Positions 42,192 through 52,163 of a stretch of DNA of 64,000 bases are shown piece by piece. The stretch comes from Sphingobium baderi (GTDB lineage: Bacteria; Pseudomonadota; Alphaproteobacteria; Sphingomonadales; Sphingomonadaceae): the NCBI RefSeq assembly GCF_001456115.1, contig NZ_CP013266.1, forward strand, positions 1 to 64,000. Direction: 5' to 3'. Numbering within the stretch: position 1 is the stretch's first letter; every line of letters begins with the position of its first letter. A model generated the notes under the pieces. It was not told the origin of the DNA, ran no database searches, and worked only from the letters and a program-made list of their open reading frames with translations. Both the position numbers and the translations under genes were made by a program.

Positions 42192-44168
42192 GTGTCGACC
42201 GATGTTTTCATACTGCACTCGCAATACACGCCGGCAGGCGATCAGCCCGAAGCGATCGCGCGCCTGATCGCCGGCGTCGAAGAGGGGGCACATCACCAGA
42301 CCCTCAAGGGCATCACGGGCTCGGGCAAGACCTTCACGATGGCGAACATCATCCATCGTCTGAAGCGCCCCACCTTGATCCTTGCCCCCAACAAGACGCT
42401 GACATCGCAGCTCTATGACGAGATGCGGCGATTTTTCCCTGAAAACGCCGTGGAGTATTTCGTCTCCTATTACGACTATTTCCAACCGGAAGTGTATCTG
42501 CCGGGCCGCGATGAGTTCATTCCGAAGGATTCCTCGATCAACGAGCATCTGGAACGGTTGCGCCTGTCGACGACAAAATCGCTGATCGAGCGCCGCGATA
42601 CGATCGTCGTCGCCTCGGTATCGTCGATCTACGGCATGGGCGATCCCGACAATTATCGCGCGCTCCAGGTTCCGCTGACCGAGGGCGCGCGGTTGGGACA
42701 GGAAGAGCTTTTCCGCAGCCTGGCGCGCCTGCAATATGATCGGGCCGAGCATAAGCTGAAGCGCGGCACTTATCGCGCTGATGGCGACGCTGTTGAGATT
42801 TACCCGGCGGATTCGGAATATAAGGCGCTGCGCGTCGGTTTGGCAAACGGCGTGATCGCGTCGCTCCAATGGTTCGATGCGGCGACCGGCAAGCCGATGG
42901 AAAGCGCCGATCACTATCTTGTCTCGCCCAAGACTGTTCTGGCGGCGACCGCAGATCAGGCCCGCAAGGCCGCCACGGCGATCCTCGAAGAGTTGGAAAC
43001 GCAGGTCGAACGGCTGACCAGCGAAAACCGCCTGACGGAAGCGGCGCGCCTCTATGATCGCATCACCAACGATGCCGAGATGTTGCGCGAGGTCGGATAT
43101 TGCTCGGGCATGGAAAATTACGCCTGCTATCTGAGCGGTCGTGACCCTGCGCTCCCGCCCATAACCCTGCTCGACTATCTGCCCAAGGACGGGCTGCTGT
43201 TCGTCGACGAATCGCATGTGATGATCCCACAGATCTCGGCGATGTTCCGGGGCGACCAGGCCCGCAAGGATACGCTGATCGATTATGGCTTCCGCCTGCC
43301 GTCTTCGAAGGACAGCCACCCCCTGAGCTTCCACGAGTTCGAACAGGTCAAGCCGCAGACGATCTTCGTGTCCGCCACCCCCGGCGCTTATGAGGTAAAG
43401 GCCTCGCAAGGCAGGGTGGTTGAACAGATCGTGCGGCCGACCGGCCTGCTCGATCCGAAGGTGGAAGTCCGCCCGTCCCAAGGCGCGCGTGACGATTTGC
43501 TACGCGAGATCGCGCAGCGCACGCAGCGCGATGAGCGCGTGCTGGTTACGACGCTGACCAAGGTTGCGACCGAGGAGCTGCACGCTTTCCTCGAAAGCGA
43601 AGGCATTCGCGCGCGTTACATGCACTCTGACATCAAGGTCGAGGATAGGGTCGCGATCATCGAGGGCCTGCGCGTGGGCGAGTTCGACGTGCTGATCGGG
43701 ATCAGTTTGCTGCGCGAAGGGCTCGACATCCCAGAAGCGTCGCTGATTGCGATCTTCGATGCAGACCGCGCGGGCTTCCTGCGCTCGGCCCAGGCGCTGA
43801 TCCAGATGATCGGCCGCGTCGCGCGCAATGTGAACGGCACCGCTGTCCTCTACGCCGATATGGTGACGCCGGCGATGCGGGCCGCGATCGATGAGACCGA
43901 GAGCCGGCGACAGCGCCAGATCGCCTTCAACGAGGAGAACGACGTCACACCGCTCTCGTCGGTTCGCGGCCTGGCGTCGGCGCAGCCCTACGGGCAAGAG
44001 CCGTCGGTCCATTCGGAAGCCTTCTGCGAGAACCTGTACGAGCTTTGCGACCGGATCACGGAGAAGGAACAGGCGCTGCTCGCGGCGGTGGATCACGGCC
44101 AAGAGGATCGGGCCGAGACGATCCGGGGCGAGCTGGACGGCCTCTACCGTCAGTTCATTTATCTGTGA
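42192..44168 (+). CDS. uvrB: UvrB-like excinuclease subunit
   Basis: A 658-aa helicase-like damage-verification subunit. It has GITGSGKTFTMANII (Walker A), the damage-wedge hairpin region YYDYFQPEVYLPGRDEFIPKDS, LLFVDESHVMIPQ and LREGLDIPEASLIAIFDADRAG. A UVR-like C-terminus is present (EKEQALLAAVDHGQEDRAETIRGELDGLYRQF). The GTG start at 42192 has CAGGAGGATTTCCA. It is paired with a uvrA 22 bp downstream. Chromosomes normally carry their own uvrB, so this is a second copy. Confidence 0.95.
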   Translation: MSTDVFILHSQYTPAGDQPEAIARLIAGVEEGAHHQTLKGITGSGKTFTMANIIHRLKRPTLILAPNKTLTSQLYDEMRRFFPENAVEYFVSYYDYFQPEVYLPGRDEFIPKDSSINEHLERLRLSTTKSLIERRDTIVVASVSSIYGMGDPDNYRALQVPLTEGARLGQEELFRSLARLQYDRAEHKLKRGTYRADGDAVEIYPADSEYKALRVGLANGVIASLQWFDAATGKPMESADHYLVSPKTVLAATADQARKAATAILEELETQVERLTSENRLTEAARLYDRITNDAEMLREVGYCSGMENYACYLSGRDPALPPITLLDYLPKDGLLFVDESHVMIPQISAMFRGDQARKDTLIDYGFRLPSSKDSHPLSFHEFEQVKPQTIFVSATPGAYEVKASQGRVVEQIVRPTGLLDPKVEVRPSQGARDDLLREIAQRTQRDERVLVTTLTKVATEELHAFLESEGIRARYMHSDIKVEDRVAIIEGLRVGEFDVLIGISLLREGLDIPEASLIAIFDADRAGFLRSAQALIQMIGRVARNVNGTAVLYADMVTPAMRAAIDETESRRQRQIAFNEENDVTPLSSVRGLASAQPYGQEPSVHSEAFCENLYELCDRITEKEQALLAAVDHGQEDRAETIRGELDGLYRQFIYL

Positions 44169-44190
44169 CGCGCCGGGTGAAAGTGACCGA

Positions 44191-46845
44191 ATGAGCAAGG
44201 ATCAGGAGCCTCAAACCACCCCCGGCAAGGAACGCGCGCCGCGATCCGGCTTCGTACAAGTGCGCGGCGCGCGGCAGAACAACCTCAAGAATGTTGATGT
44301 GGACGTTCCGCGCGATGCCTTCGTGGTGTTCACCGGCATATCGGGATCGGGCAAGTCGAGCCTCGCCTTCGGCACCCTCTATGCCGAGGCACAGCGCCGC
44401 TATCTGGAATCGGTCGCGCCCTACGCCCGCCGCCTGATCGATCAGGCCGGCGTGCCGGAGGTTGACGCCATCGACGGGTTGCCGCCCGCGGTCGCGTTGC
44501 AGCAGCAGCGCGGCTCGGCCAATGCGCGGTCTTCGGTTGGCAGCGTGACGACGCTCTCCAGCCTGGTGCGGATGCTCTATTCGCGCGTCGGAGAATATCC
44601 GCGCAATCAGCCGATGCTCTATGCGGAGGACTTCTCCCCCAACACCGTGGCCGGGGCCTGCCCGACCTGCCACGGCATCGGGCGCGTCTATGACGCGACC
44701 GAAGAGACGATGGTGCCCGACGACAGTCTCACCATTCGCGATCGGGCGATCGCGGCATGGCCGCCGGCGTGGCACGGCCAGAACCTGCGCGATATCCTTG
44801 TGTCGCTCGGCTATGATGTCGACACGCCATGGCGCGATCTTCCGAAGAAGGATCGTGACTGGATACTCTTCACCGACGAGACGCCGACGGTGCCGGTCTA
44901 TGCGGGTCTGACGCCCGAACAGACGCGCGTTGCCCTCAAGCGTCGTATGGAGCCGAGCTATCAGGGCACCTTCACCGGCGCCCGTCGCTACGTGCTGGAG
45001 ACCTTCGCCAACACCAAAAGCGCGCTGATGAAGAAGCGTGTCTCGCAATATATCATCGGCCGCGATTGCCCGACCTGCGACGGCAAGCGCCTGAAGCGCG
45101 AGGCCCTGTCGGTGAAGTTTGCCGGCCTGGACATCGCCGAGTTTGGCGACCTGACGGTGCTGAAGCTCCGGGACTTGCTCACGCCCGTCGCCCATGGCGA
45201 GTATGGTAGCGCCTCGACGACCCTGAAGGGCCATGTTCTCGGCAAGGCGGCCCGCGATGCGGCGGTTGAACGTAGGGTCGCGGCGGGAGGCTCGGCACAC
45301 AAGGCAGCGCCTGACGTGCGCCGCACGCCCAATCTTTCCGATGAGAAGCGGGTCGCCGCGCAGCGTCTCGCATCCGAGCTGCTCGAACGGCTAGGCCCGC
45401 TGATCGACCTTGGCCTTGGCTACATCTCGCTCGACCGCAGCACGCCGACGCTTTCCTCCGGCGAGCTGCAACGCCTGCGCCTTGCCACTCAATTGTCGTC
45501 ACAGCTTTTCGGCGTGGTCTATGTGCTGGACGAGCCATCGGCGGGGCTGCACCCGGCAGACGGCGAAGCGTTGCTGACCATCCTTGAGCGGCTGAAGGCG
45601 GCGGGCAACTCGCTGTTCGTTGTCGAGCATGATCTTGACGTGATCCGCCATGCCGAATGGCTGGTCGATGTGGGGCCAGGTGCCGGCGAAAAGGGCGGCG
45701 AAGTGCTCTACAGCGGCCCGATCGCAGGGCTTGCCGGCGTCGAGGCGTCGATCACCCGTCGCTATCTGTTCGCAGAACCTGACGCCCATGACCGGACCCC
45801 GCGCGAAGCAAAAGCATGGCTCCGTCTTGAAGGTGTGACCCGCAACAATCTTCACGGGCTCGACGTCGCGCTACCGATTGGCTGCTTCACCGCCGTCACC
45901 GGGGTTTCAGGATCGGGCAAGTCCAGTCTTGTCAGCCAGGCACTTCCGGAGCTTGTGACGGAACAACTCGGCGGCACGCCGGCTGCCGAGGAGGAGGATA
46001 CCGATCCGCTGCTCGATGTTGCGCGGGAAGAGACCGAAGGCCGCATCGTTGCGGGCATGGAGCATGTGCGCAGGCTGGTGCGGGTCGATCAGAAGCCGAT
46101 CGGCCGCACTCCACGCTCGAACCTCTCCACCTACAGCGGCCTGTTCGATCATGTGCGCAAGATCTTCGCGAACACCCCACTGGCGCGCCGGCGCCACTAC
46201 AGCCCGGGCAGGTTCTCCTTCAACGTCGCACAGGGCCGCTGCCCGGTGTGCGAGGGTGAGGGCTTCGTCATGGTGGAGCTGTTGTTCCTGCCCAGCGTCT
46301 ATGCGCCCTGCTCGACCTGCCATGGCAGCCGCTACAATCCGCAGACGCTCGAAGTCGAATGGAACGGCCGCAACATCGCCCAGGTGCTTGAGCTGACGGT
46401 GGACGAGGCGTGCGACTTCTTCGCGAGCGAACCGTCCGTCATGCGCTCGCTCGATGTGCTGCGGGAGATTGGCCTCGGCTATCTGAGGCTTGGACAGCCG
46501 GCGACGGAACTGTCGGGCGGCGAGGCCCAGCGCATCAAGCTCGCGACCGAGCTGCAACGCGCCCAGCGTGGCAACACCATCTACATCCTCGACGAGCCGA
46601 CTTCGGGGCTTCACCCTTCCGACGCTGATCGGCTGATGCGGCACCTGCAGGGCCTTGTCGATGTCGGCAATACGGTCGTCGTCGTCGAGCATGACATGCG
46701 AGCTATTTCACAGGTGGATTGGGTGATCGATCTGGGGCCTGGCGCTGGCGAAGATGGTGGCCGGATCATCGCGAGCGGCGTCCCTCACGATGTTGCCGAA
46801 GCGCAAGGCAGCCTGACCGCGCCTTATCTAAAGGCGGCGCTTTAG
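44191..46845 (+). CDS. uvrA: UvrA-like protein lacking the UvrB-binding insertion (class II)
   Basis: An 884-aa double ABC ATPase. Walker A motifs are [10 protein letters not shown] (about residue 50) and [10 protein letters not shown] (about 571), with signatures [12 protein letters not shown] and [12 protein letters not shown] and zinc motifs [16 protein letters not shown] and [16 protein letters not shown]. After [11 protein letters not shown] the chain goes almost directly to GACPTCHG, so the ~120-residue UvrB-binding insertion of housekeeping UvrA is missing. This marks class II UvrA (UvrA2), linked to tolerance of DNA-damaging agents. Pairing with uvrB is unusual. Confidence 0.92.
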   Translation: MSKDQEPQTTPGKERAPRSGFVQVRGARQNNLKNVDVDVPRDAFVVFTGISGSGKSSLAFGTLYAEAQRRYLESVAPYARRLIDQAGVPEVDAIDGLPPAVALQQQRGSANARSSVGSVTTLSSLVRMLYSRVGEYPRNQPMLYAEDFSPNTVAGACPTCHGIGRVYDATEETMVPDDSLTIRDRAIAAWPPAWHGQNLRDILVSLGYDVDTPWRDLPKKDRDWILFTDETPTVPVYAGLTPEQTRVALKRRMEPSYQGTFTGARRYVLETFANTKSALMKKRVSQYIIGRDCPTCDGKRLKREALSVKFAGLDIAEFGDLTVLKLRDLLTPVAHGEYGSASTTLKGHVLGKAARDAAVERRVAAGGSAHKAAPDVRRTPNLSDEKRVAAQRLASELLERLGPLIDLGLGYISLDRSTPTLSSGELQRLRLATQLSSQLFGVVYVLDEPSAGLHPADGEALLTILERLKAAGNSLFVVEHDLDVIRHAEWLVDVGPGAGEKGGEVLYSGPIAGLAGVEASITRRYLFAEPDAHDRTPREAKAWLRLEGVTRNNLHGLDVALPIGCFTAVTGVSGSGKSSLVSQALPELVTEQLGGTPAAEEEDTDPLLDVAREETEGRIVAGMEHVRRLVRVDQKPIGRTPRSNLSTYSGLFDHVRKIFANTPLARRRHYSPGRFSFNVAQGRCPVCEGEGFVMVELLFLPSVYAPCSTCHGSRYNPQTLEVEWNGRNIAQVLELTVDEACDFFASEPSVMRSLDVLREIGLGYLRLGQPATELSGGEAQRIKLATELQRAQRGNTIYILDEPTSGLHPSDADRLMRHLQGLVDVGNTVVVVEHDMRAISQVDWVIDLGPGAGEDGGRIIASGVPHDVAEAQGSLTAPYLKAAL

Positions 46846-46880
46846 CCGCTTGGACGCCGGCGACAGGGGGGAGTGGGACT

Positions 46881-46952
46881 ATGGTGAGTCTTGTCGATTG
46901 GGGTGTGGCGATCCCGATGATCGAGCACCGGCCATGTCTTGCTGGGATGTGA
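46881..46952 (+). pseudogene. Truncated copy of the start of the PRC-barrel gene
   Basis: The frame MVSLVDWGVAIPMIEHRPCL (plus AGM) stops after 23 codons. Its DNA from GGGAGTGGGACTATGGTGAG onward resembles the start of the gene at 48942 (GGTGGGACAATGATAAG; protein MISLVGWIATIATMIA). It looks like a leftover of a duplication around the peroxidase-encapsulin pair. Confidence 0.5.
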
Positions 46953-46989
46953 TAGCGATGGTCCTGCCCGACCATTCAGGGAGTTGAAC

Positions 46990-48075
46990 GTGCCTTCTAC
47001 CGTCTCTCAAGATGTTACCGCTCGTTCCCAGGCCGTCGATGCCCGGCTTACCCGCGCTGCGATCTTTCTGGTCGTCTCGATGGGCGCCGGGGAGAAGCCG
47101 GAAGCGGGGGTGCGGGGTCTTTGCGCCATCCTGTCGTCGCTGGTTCGTGGCGTGGGCTTCCGGGCGGCAGACGGCGGACTTTCCTGCATCATGGGGATCG
47201 GCTCCGATGCTTGGGACCGGCTATTCGGAGCGCCGCGGCCGAAGGAACTGCATCCGTTCCGGGAAATCCGCGGCGTCCATCATGCGCCTTCGACGCCCGG
47301 CGACCTGCTGTTTCACATTCGCGCCGCGCGTCAGGATTTGTGTTTCGAGATGGCGGCGCAGATCGTGAAGCGTCTCGCCGGCTTCGCCTCGGTGACGGAC
47401 GAGGTGCATGGCTTCCGCTACTTCGACGATCGCGACCTGCTGGGATTTGTCGACGGGACGGAAAACCCCGTCGAGCAGGGAGCCAGAGATGCCACGGTGA
47501 TCGGGGCGGCGGACGATCCGGTCTTCGCTGGCGGCAGCTATGTGATCGTCCAGAAATACCTCCACGACCTCGACAAGTGGAACGCGATTCCCGTGGAGCA
47601 GCAGGAGAAGATCGTAGGGCGCGAGAAGCTGTCGGACATCGAGCTGGACGAGGCGGCCAAGCCGAGCTTCGCGCATAACGTGCTCACCAACATCGAGGAG
47701 GACGGCGAGCAACTCCAGATCCTGCGCGATAACATGCCGTTCGGCGATGTTGGTAAGGGCGAGTTCGGCACCTATTTCATCGGTTACGCCCGCTCGCCGA
47801 CCCGCATCGAGCGGATGCTCGACAATATGTTCATCGGTTTGCCACCCGGCAATTACGATCGCTTGCTCGATGTTAGCCGGGCCGTGACCGGCTCGCTTTA
47901 TTTCGTGCCGTCGGCTGATTTTCTGGACGAGGTAACGCCGGAGCCAGCCACGGCCGATGGCGATGAGGCGGTAGCCGAGGCGCCCGCATCCACGGCGCCG
48001 GCACCGGAGCCCTCGTCAGCATCGGATGGATCGCTGCGCATTGGATCACTCAAAGATGAGGCAGGACATGAATAA
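46990..48075 (+). CDS. Dye-decolourising peroxidase with encapsulin targeting peptide
   Basis: A 361-aa haem peroxidase of the DyP family. GFVDGTENP carries the distal aspartate; His229 in SFAHNVL is the likely haem ligand, and the arginine region is FIGYARSPTRIERML. After a proline/alanine-rich linker the C-terminus is GSLRIGSLKDEAGHE, the type of cargo-loading peptide that docks DyP inside encapsulin shells. A GTG start at 46990 follows AGGGAGTTGAAC. It overlaps the encapsulin gene. Confidence 0.93.
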   Translation: MPSTVSQDVTARSQAVDARLTRAAIFLVVSMGAGEKPEAGVRGLCAILSSLVRGVGFRAADGGLSCIMGIGSDAWDRLFGAPRPKELHPFREIRGVHHAPSTPGDLLFHIRAARQDLCFEMAAQIVKRLAGFASVTDEVHGFRYFDDRDLLGFVDGTENPVEQGARDATVIGAADDPVFAGGSYVIVQKYLHDLDKWNAIPVEQQEKIVGREKLSDIELDEAAKPSFAHNVLTNIEEDGEQLQILRDNMPFGDVGKGEFGTYFIGYARSPTRIERMLDNMFIGLPPGNYDRLLDVSRAVTGSLYFVPSADFLDEVTPEPATADGDEAVAEAPASTAPAPEPSSASDGSLRIGSLKDEAGHE

Positions 48076-48889
48076 CCTCCATCGCGAACTCGCCCCCATC
48101 TCCGACGCCGCTTGGGCGCAAATCGACCAAGAAGCGACCCGAACTCTCAAGCGCTATCTGGCCGCGCGCCGCGTCGTGGACGTGCCGGAACCGAAGGGGG
48201 CCACGCTCGCGGCCGTGGGAACGGGCCACACCAAGCCGATCGATGCGCCCAGCGATGGCGTCCAAGCCGTGCGGCGTGCGGTCAACGCCGTGGTCGAACT
48301 GCGCGTGCCCTTCACGCTGACCCGCGCGGCGATCGACGATGTGGAGCGCGGCTCCGAGGATTCGGACTGGCAACCGCTCAAGGAAGCCGCCCGCACGATC
48401 GCCTTTGCCGAAAATCGCGCGATCTTTGATGGCTATGCCGCTGCCGATATCGGCGGCATCCGTCCCGGCGCGAGCAACGAGCCGGTGCCGCTGCCCACGG
48501 CCGTCGCCGGATATCCCGCCATCGTCGCCCAAGCCGTCGATCGGTTGCGCCTTGCCGGGGTCGAGGGGCCTTATCGACTGGTGCTGGGCGATGATCCGTT
48601 CACCGCGATCAGCGGCGGCAGCGAGGAGGGCTATCCGGTGCTCCAGCACATCAATCGTCTGGTGGACGGCGATATCATCTGGGCGCCGGGCATCATGGGC
48701 GGCGTCGTCCTGACAACGCGGGGCGGCGATTTCGAACTCGATCTCGGACAGGATTTGTCGATCGGCTATCTCAGCCACACCGCCGAGGCGGTCGAGCTGT
48801 ACCTGCAAGAGAGCTTCACCTTCCGGCTGTTGACGAGCGAGGCGGCTGTTTCGCTCCCGACAACGGAAGCGTCGGCGCAGCCGGCGTGA
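48068..48889 (+). CDS. Encapsulin shell protein (family 1)
   Basis: A 273-aa HK97-fold capsid-like protein (MNNLHRELAPISDAAWAQID; RYLAARRVVDVPEPKG; NRAIFDGYAAADIGG; YRLVLGDDPFTAIS; GYLSHTAEAVELYLQESFTFRLLT). It should form a nanocompartment of about 60 subunits holding the DyP peroxidase. Start and cargo stop overlap by 8 bp, so cargo and shell are made together. Confidence 0.95.
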   Translation: MNNLHRELAPISDAAWAQIDQEATRTLKRYLAARRVVDVPEPKGATLAAVGTGHTKPIDAPSDGVQAVRRAVNAVVELRVPFTLTRAAIDDVERGSEDSDWQPLKEAARTIAFAENRAIFDGYAAADIGGIRPGASNEPVPLPTAVAGYPAIVAQAVDRLRLAGVEGPYRLVLGDDPFTAISGGSEEGYPVLQHINRLVDGDIIWAPGIMGGVVLTTRGGDFELDLGQDLSIGYLSHTAEAVELYLQESFTFRLLTSEAAVSLPTTEASAQPA

Positions 48890-48941
48890 AGGCGTTGCCG
48901 GTTGCGCCGCCCGCACGCGGGCCGCAGCGAGGGGTGGGACA

Positions 48942-49523
48942 ATGATAAGTCTCGTCGGTTGGATCGCCACGATCGCGACGATGATCGCGGCGATGATGAC
49001 GGCTTCCAACCTGGGCGCGCGCGTGACGGGCTGGGGCTTCGTGGTGTTCAGCATCAGCTCGGTTTGCTGGACCACATTGGGCTACGCCACAGGACAGACA
49101 GCCTTGGTTGCCACCAATGGATTCCTGATGCTGACGAACCTAGTTGGTATCTGGCGATGGTTGGGGCAGCAGACCAAATATGAGGATGGCGGCCGATCGG
49201 CCGAAACAGCCAGCCAAAGATCCGATACGCCGAACCTGTTCACCGCGACCGGCCTGATCGGCATGGCGGTTGATGACAAGAGCGGGATGAATCTGGGCCG
49301 GGTTGTCGAGGCCCTTATCGAATGTTCGACCGGCAGGATAAACTATGTGGTGATCTCGGACGAGCGATATGCCGGTCTTGAAGAGACATTGCGAGCGGTG
49401 CCGCTCGAATCCCTCAGGATCGGCTACACGCGCATGACGCTGTTGCTGGACGGCCCGAGCTTCCTGTCACAGCCCGGCCTCAAAAGTCGTGACTGGCCCG
49501 CCTTCGCTCCGATCAATCCCTAG
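48942..49523 (+). CDS. Membrane protein with PRC-barrel domain
   Basis: A 193-aa protein with two or three membrane helices (residues about 3-70) and a C-terminal PRC-barrel-like part (FTATGLIGMAVDDKSGMNLGRVVEALIECSTGRINYVVISDE, given in part). PRC-barrels bind RNA, proteins or photosynthetic centres; the role here is unknown. It is the last rightward gene of the cargo island, 52 bp after encapsulin, and its 5' end is partly duplicated at 46881. Confidence 0.78.
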   Translation: MISLVGWIATIATMIAAMMTASNLGARVTGWGFVVFSISSVCWTTLGYATGQTALVATNGFLMLTNLVGIWRWLGQQTKYEDGGRSAETASQRSDTPNLFTATGLIGMAVDDKSGMNLGRVVEALIECSTGRINYVVISDERYAGLEETLRAVPLESLRIGYTRMTLLLDGPSFLSQPGLKSRDWPAFAPINP

Positions 49524-49534
49524 CAAGCGATCGC

Positions 49535-49831
49535 TCACACCAATTGGAGCGCGCGATCATGATCTTGACCGGGGCCAAGAAAGCGCAGGATCAGGATACG
49601 GTGGGCTTCTGGCCGGTAGAGGATGCCATAGCGGCGATAGGAACGGCGACGGATACCGTAGCGCTCATAGCGAGGCACCAGAGGATAGCCTTGGGGCAGA
49701 TCGGCAAGGCGACGGGCCGCCTCACGCAATTCCTCAACAAAGCTGATGGCTCTCGCGGGATTGTCCTTTTCGATATGCTCGGCGATGTGATCGAGGTCGG
49801 CCAGCGCATCCGGCGTCAGGATGACTTTCAT
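49535..49831 (-). CDS. parE: ParE/RelE-family toxin
   Basis: A 98-aa toxin (MKVILTPDALADLDHIAEHIEKDNPARAISFVEELREAARRLADLP, given in part; RRYGILYRPEAHRILILRFLGPGQD). The fold fits ParE, which poisons gyrase, or RelE. Its ATG overlaps the antitoxin stop in ATGA. With parD it should stabilise the plasmid. Confidence 0.9.
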   Translation of the reverse strand: MKVILTPDALADLDHIAEHIEKDNPARAISFVEELREAARRLADLPQGYPLVPRYERYGIRRRSYRRYGILYRPEAHRILILRFLGPGQDHDRALQLV

Positions 49832-50106
49832 TGCGGCTGAGCGCTTGCCCGTGTCCGAATCCTGTCGATGATAGCATCGCAGGCGTCGTCGAGGTCGTGG
49901 GTGCGCCCCGCCTCGGCATCGGCAAGGCCGCGTTCGATCGAGGCGTCAAGATCATGCAGCCACCGTTCGACATCCTGCGTCTCGCCCTGATCGCGCCGAA
50001 TGAGATCGCGAACATAATCACTCACGCTGGCATAATGCCCGCTGTCGATGCGGCGCTGGACGTAATCCCGCATAGGGTCCGGAAGGGAGACGTTCATCGA
50101 AGCCAT
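49828..50106 (-). CDS. parD: ParD-like antitoxin
   Basis: A 92-aa protein with an N-terminal ribbon-helix-helix (MNVSLPDPMRDYVQRRIDSGHYASVSDYVRDLIRRDQ) and an acidic C-terminal helix that would wrap the toxin. It lies first in the leftward pair, 120 bp from virD4. Autorepression is expected but no operator was resolved. Confidence 0.9.
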   Translation of the reverse strand: MASMNVSLPDPMRDYVQRRIDSGHYASVSDYVRDLIRRDQGETQDVERWLHDLDASIERGLADAEAGRTHDLDDACDAIIDRIRTRASAQPQ

Positions 50107-50222
50107 AAATCACCTCACTACCATTATGGCAAAAACTGCCATCGGTTTCAAGGCGCCTGCCTCTCTTGTGCAGCCGATCCGCCTTCGCGTCACCGCACCG
50201 ACGAGGGTAAGATCACATAACG

Positions 50223-52142
50223 CTAAGCGACCTTTGGCTCGCCTACCATGACAATATGTTGGAAAAGCTTGCTGGTGCGTTCCCCGGCAGGCGCGGCCAT
50301 GGCGGCGGCGATCGCGGCTTGGTTCAAGCGATGGTGGGTCGGGGCCGTGCCTCCGCCTCCGGATTGCGGCCCAGGACCATGAGCAGGCGGGGCCGAGCCA
50401 AGGGCGCCATTATCATCCGCCTCGGCCGCGGCGATCACCCGCAGGCTGTTTATCGGTGCGGTGGGATCGGGTCGAATGTTCGGCATTTGCGGTGCGGGGA
50501 TCTTGGTCAGCGCGACCATGGCCTTCTCCGTATAATAGCGGATTTTCTTGCCATAGACGGGCGGGATGCCGAGGCGCAGGACGATCATGTCCTTTTCGGG
50601 GAGCTGCATCAGCTCTTGAGGAAGCATCAGGGGCCGGCGCTGATCGGATTCCGATACCGAGCCGCCCCCACGGCCCCACATGCCGAAGGAGCGCGACTTG
50701 GCGCGAAACGTATAAGTGCCAAGCCGTTCGGAAATATCCTTCGCATCATCGTTGGTCGCGGGGCGCATGACCATTTGGACGCCGCAGTTGGATTCAATCT
50801 CCGTGGCGACTTTCGGCCCATAGACGTTCTCGAGCTGCGCTCCGCTCTGGATGACGGGGAGGAGGCGAATGCCATAGCCGGCGACATAGCTGAAGCCATT
50901 GGCGATCACCGACGCGCGGCCGAGGCGCGAGAACTCGTCGAGCAAGAGCAGCAAGCGAACCTGGTGCTTGTTGCCCGAGGGCAGCTCGCGGACATTGAGG
51001 TCAATGAGCTGCTGGAAAAGCAGGCCATAGATCGGTGCCACGCGATCCAGATCATCCGGCGAGACGCCGAGATAGAGCGAGATCCGCTTGTCGCGGAACT
51101 CGCGCAGATCGAAATCGCTGACAGCCGTTGCCGCATCGACATAGGGGTTCAGCCACAGATTGATCTTGGCGGTGACGGACTGGCGGGTTGACGTGAAGGT
51201 ATTGGCCGAGGCCATGATCCAATCCCGCAGCGCCGACACGCACGCCCCTGATAGCGGTTTGCCCTCCCGCTCGCGCTGCGAGATGATTTTGGGAAATCGC
51301 TTTTGTGCATCGCCGGCGGCGAATTGGCGGTAGATTTCGCCGATGGTGAAGGGGAGCGCATCGTCGCCATCATCCACCGTGGCGGCGACATAGGCCGCGA
51401 CACCGAGAAACGCCGTCCTTGCGCTTTCCGCCCAAAACGTCTCGCCCTGCAGGGGCAGGGGAAAAAGCATGACGCTGATTTTTTGCAGCTCGTTGACGAC
51501 TTCGACCTGATCGCGTCGGTTGATGTACGCGAGCGGGTTGTAGCGGCATGTGCGACCGTGGGCATCGAGCGGGTTGAACAAGAGTGTTTGCTGGCGAAGG
51601 TTCGTCATCCGAAAGCCTGCTGTCGCCGCCCAATTCTCTTGCTTCACATCGAGGACGACAACCGAATCCGGCCATTGGAGAAGGTTCGGGATCACGACGC
51701 CGACGCCCTTGCCGGCGCGGGTGGGTGCTTCGAGCAAGACATGCTCGGTTCCCCCAAAGCGCATGAACTTGCCATTGATGCGGCCGAGGAGAATGCCGGC
51801 ATCCTCCAAGAGCTTGGCCTTGCGGACCTCGCCGATCCGCGCCCAGCGGGCTTCGCCGTGGAGCTTCTGGCCCGTGAAAAGCGACGACACGATACCGATC
51901 AGGCAGACCGCGAAGGCGATGAAGAAACCGGCGAGAAACGGCTTCCACACGATCGGCAAGTGGCGCATCGACCATAATGCACCCGGAACGCGCGCCCAGG
52001 GCGTGTGCGCCGAGAGGAGATGCGCCTTCCAAAGGACCACCACGGCGCCGATCGCGGCGCTTATCATCAAGCCTATGATGACGAGGAACGCGATGGCGGC
52101 CGGCTCGGACGCCCCTTGGTTGCGAACCATTTTGCCGCTCAT
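50223..52142 (-). CDS. virD4: VirD4-type coupling protein
   Basis: A 639-aa T4SS coupling ATPase that hands the relaxase-DNA complex to the channel. It has two N-terminal membrane helices, a Walker A APTRAGKGVGVVIPNLL (about residue 138), VVLDVKQENW, LLLLDEFSRLG (Walker B), and a glycine/proline-rich C-terminus. It is the last gene of the leftward transfer operon, 21 bp after virB11. Confidence 0.95.
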   Translation of the reverse strand: MSGKMVRNQGASEPAAIAFLVIIGLMISAAIGAVVVLWKAHLLSAHTPWARVPGALWSMRHLPIVWKPFLAGFFIAFAVCLIGIVSSLFTGQKLHGEARWARIGEVRKAKLLEDAGILLGRINGKFMRFGGTEHVLLEAPTRAGKGVGVVIPNLLQWPDSVVVLDVKQENWAATAGFRMTNLRQQTLLFNPLDAHGRTCRYNPLAYINRRDQVEVVNELQKISVMLFPLPLQGETFWAESARTAFLGVAAYVAATVDDGDDALPFTIGEIYRQFAAGDAQKRFPKIISQREREGKPLSGACVSALRDWIMASANTFTSTRQSVTAKINLWLNPYVDAATAVSDFDLREFRDKRISLYLGVSPDDLDRVAPIYGLLFQQLIDLNVRELPSGNKHQVRLLLLLDEFSRLGRASVIANGFSYVAGYGIRLLPVIQSGAQLENVYGPKVATEIESNCGVQMVMRPATNDDAKDISERLGTYTFRAKSRSFGMWGRGGGSVSESDQRRPLMLPQELMQLPEKDMIVLRLGIPPVYGKKIRYYTEKAMVALTKIPAPQMPNIRPDPTAPINSLRVIAAAEADDNGALGSAPPAHGPGPQSGGGGTAPTHHRLNQAAIAAAMAAPAGERTSKLFQHIVMVGEPKVA

Positions 52143-52163
52143 AATGCGATCCTCCGCTCGAAT

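Noticed and set aside
42135..43481. Leftward 448-aa frame opposite uvrB
   Set aside because: Antisense of uvrB; no independent signal.
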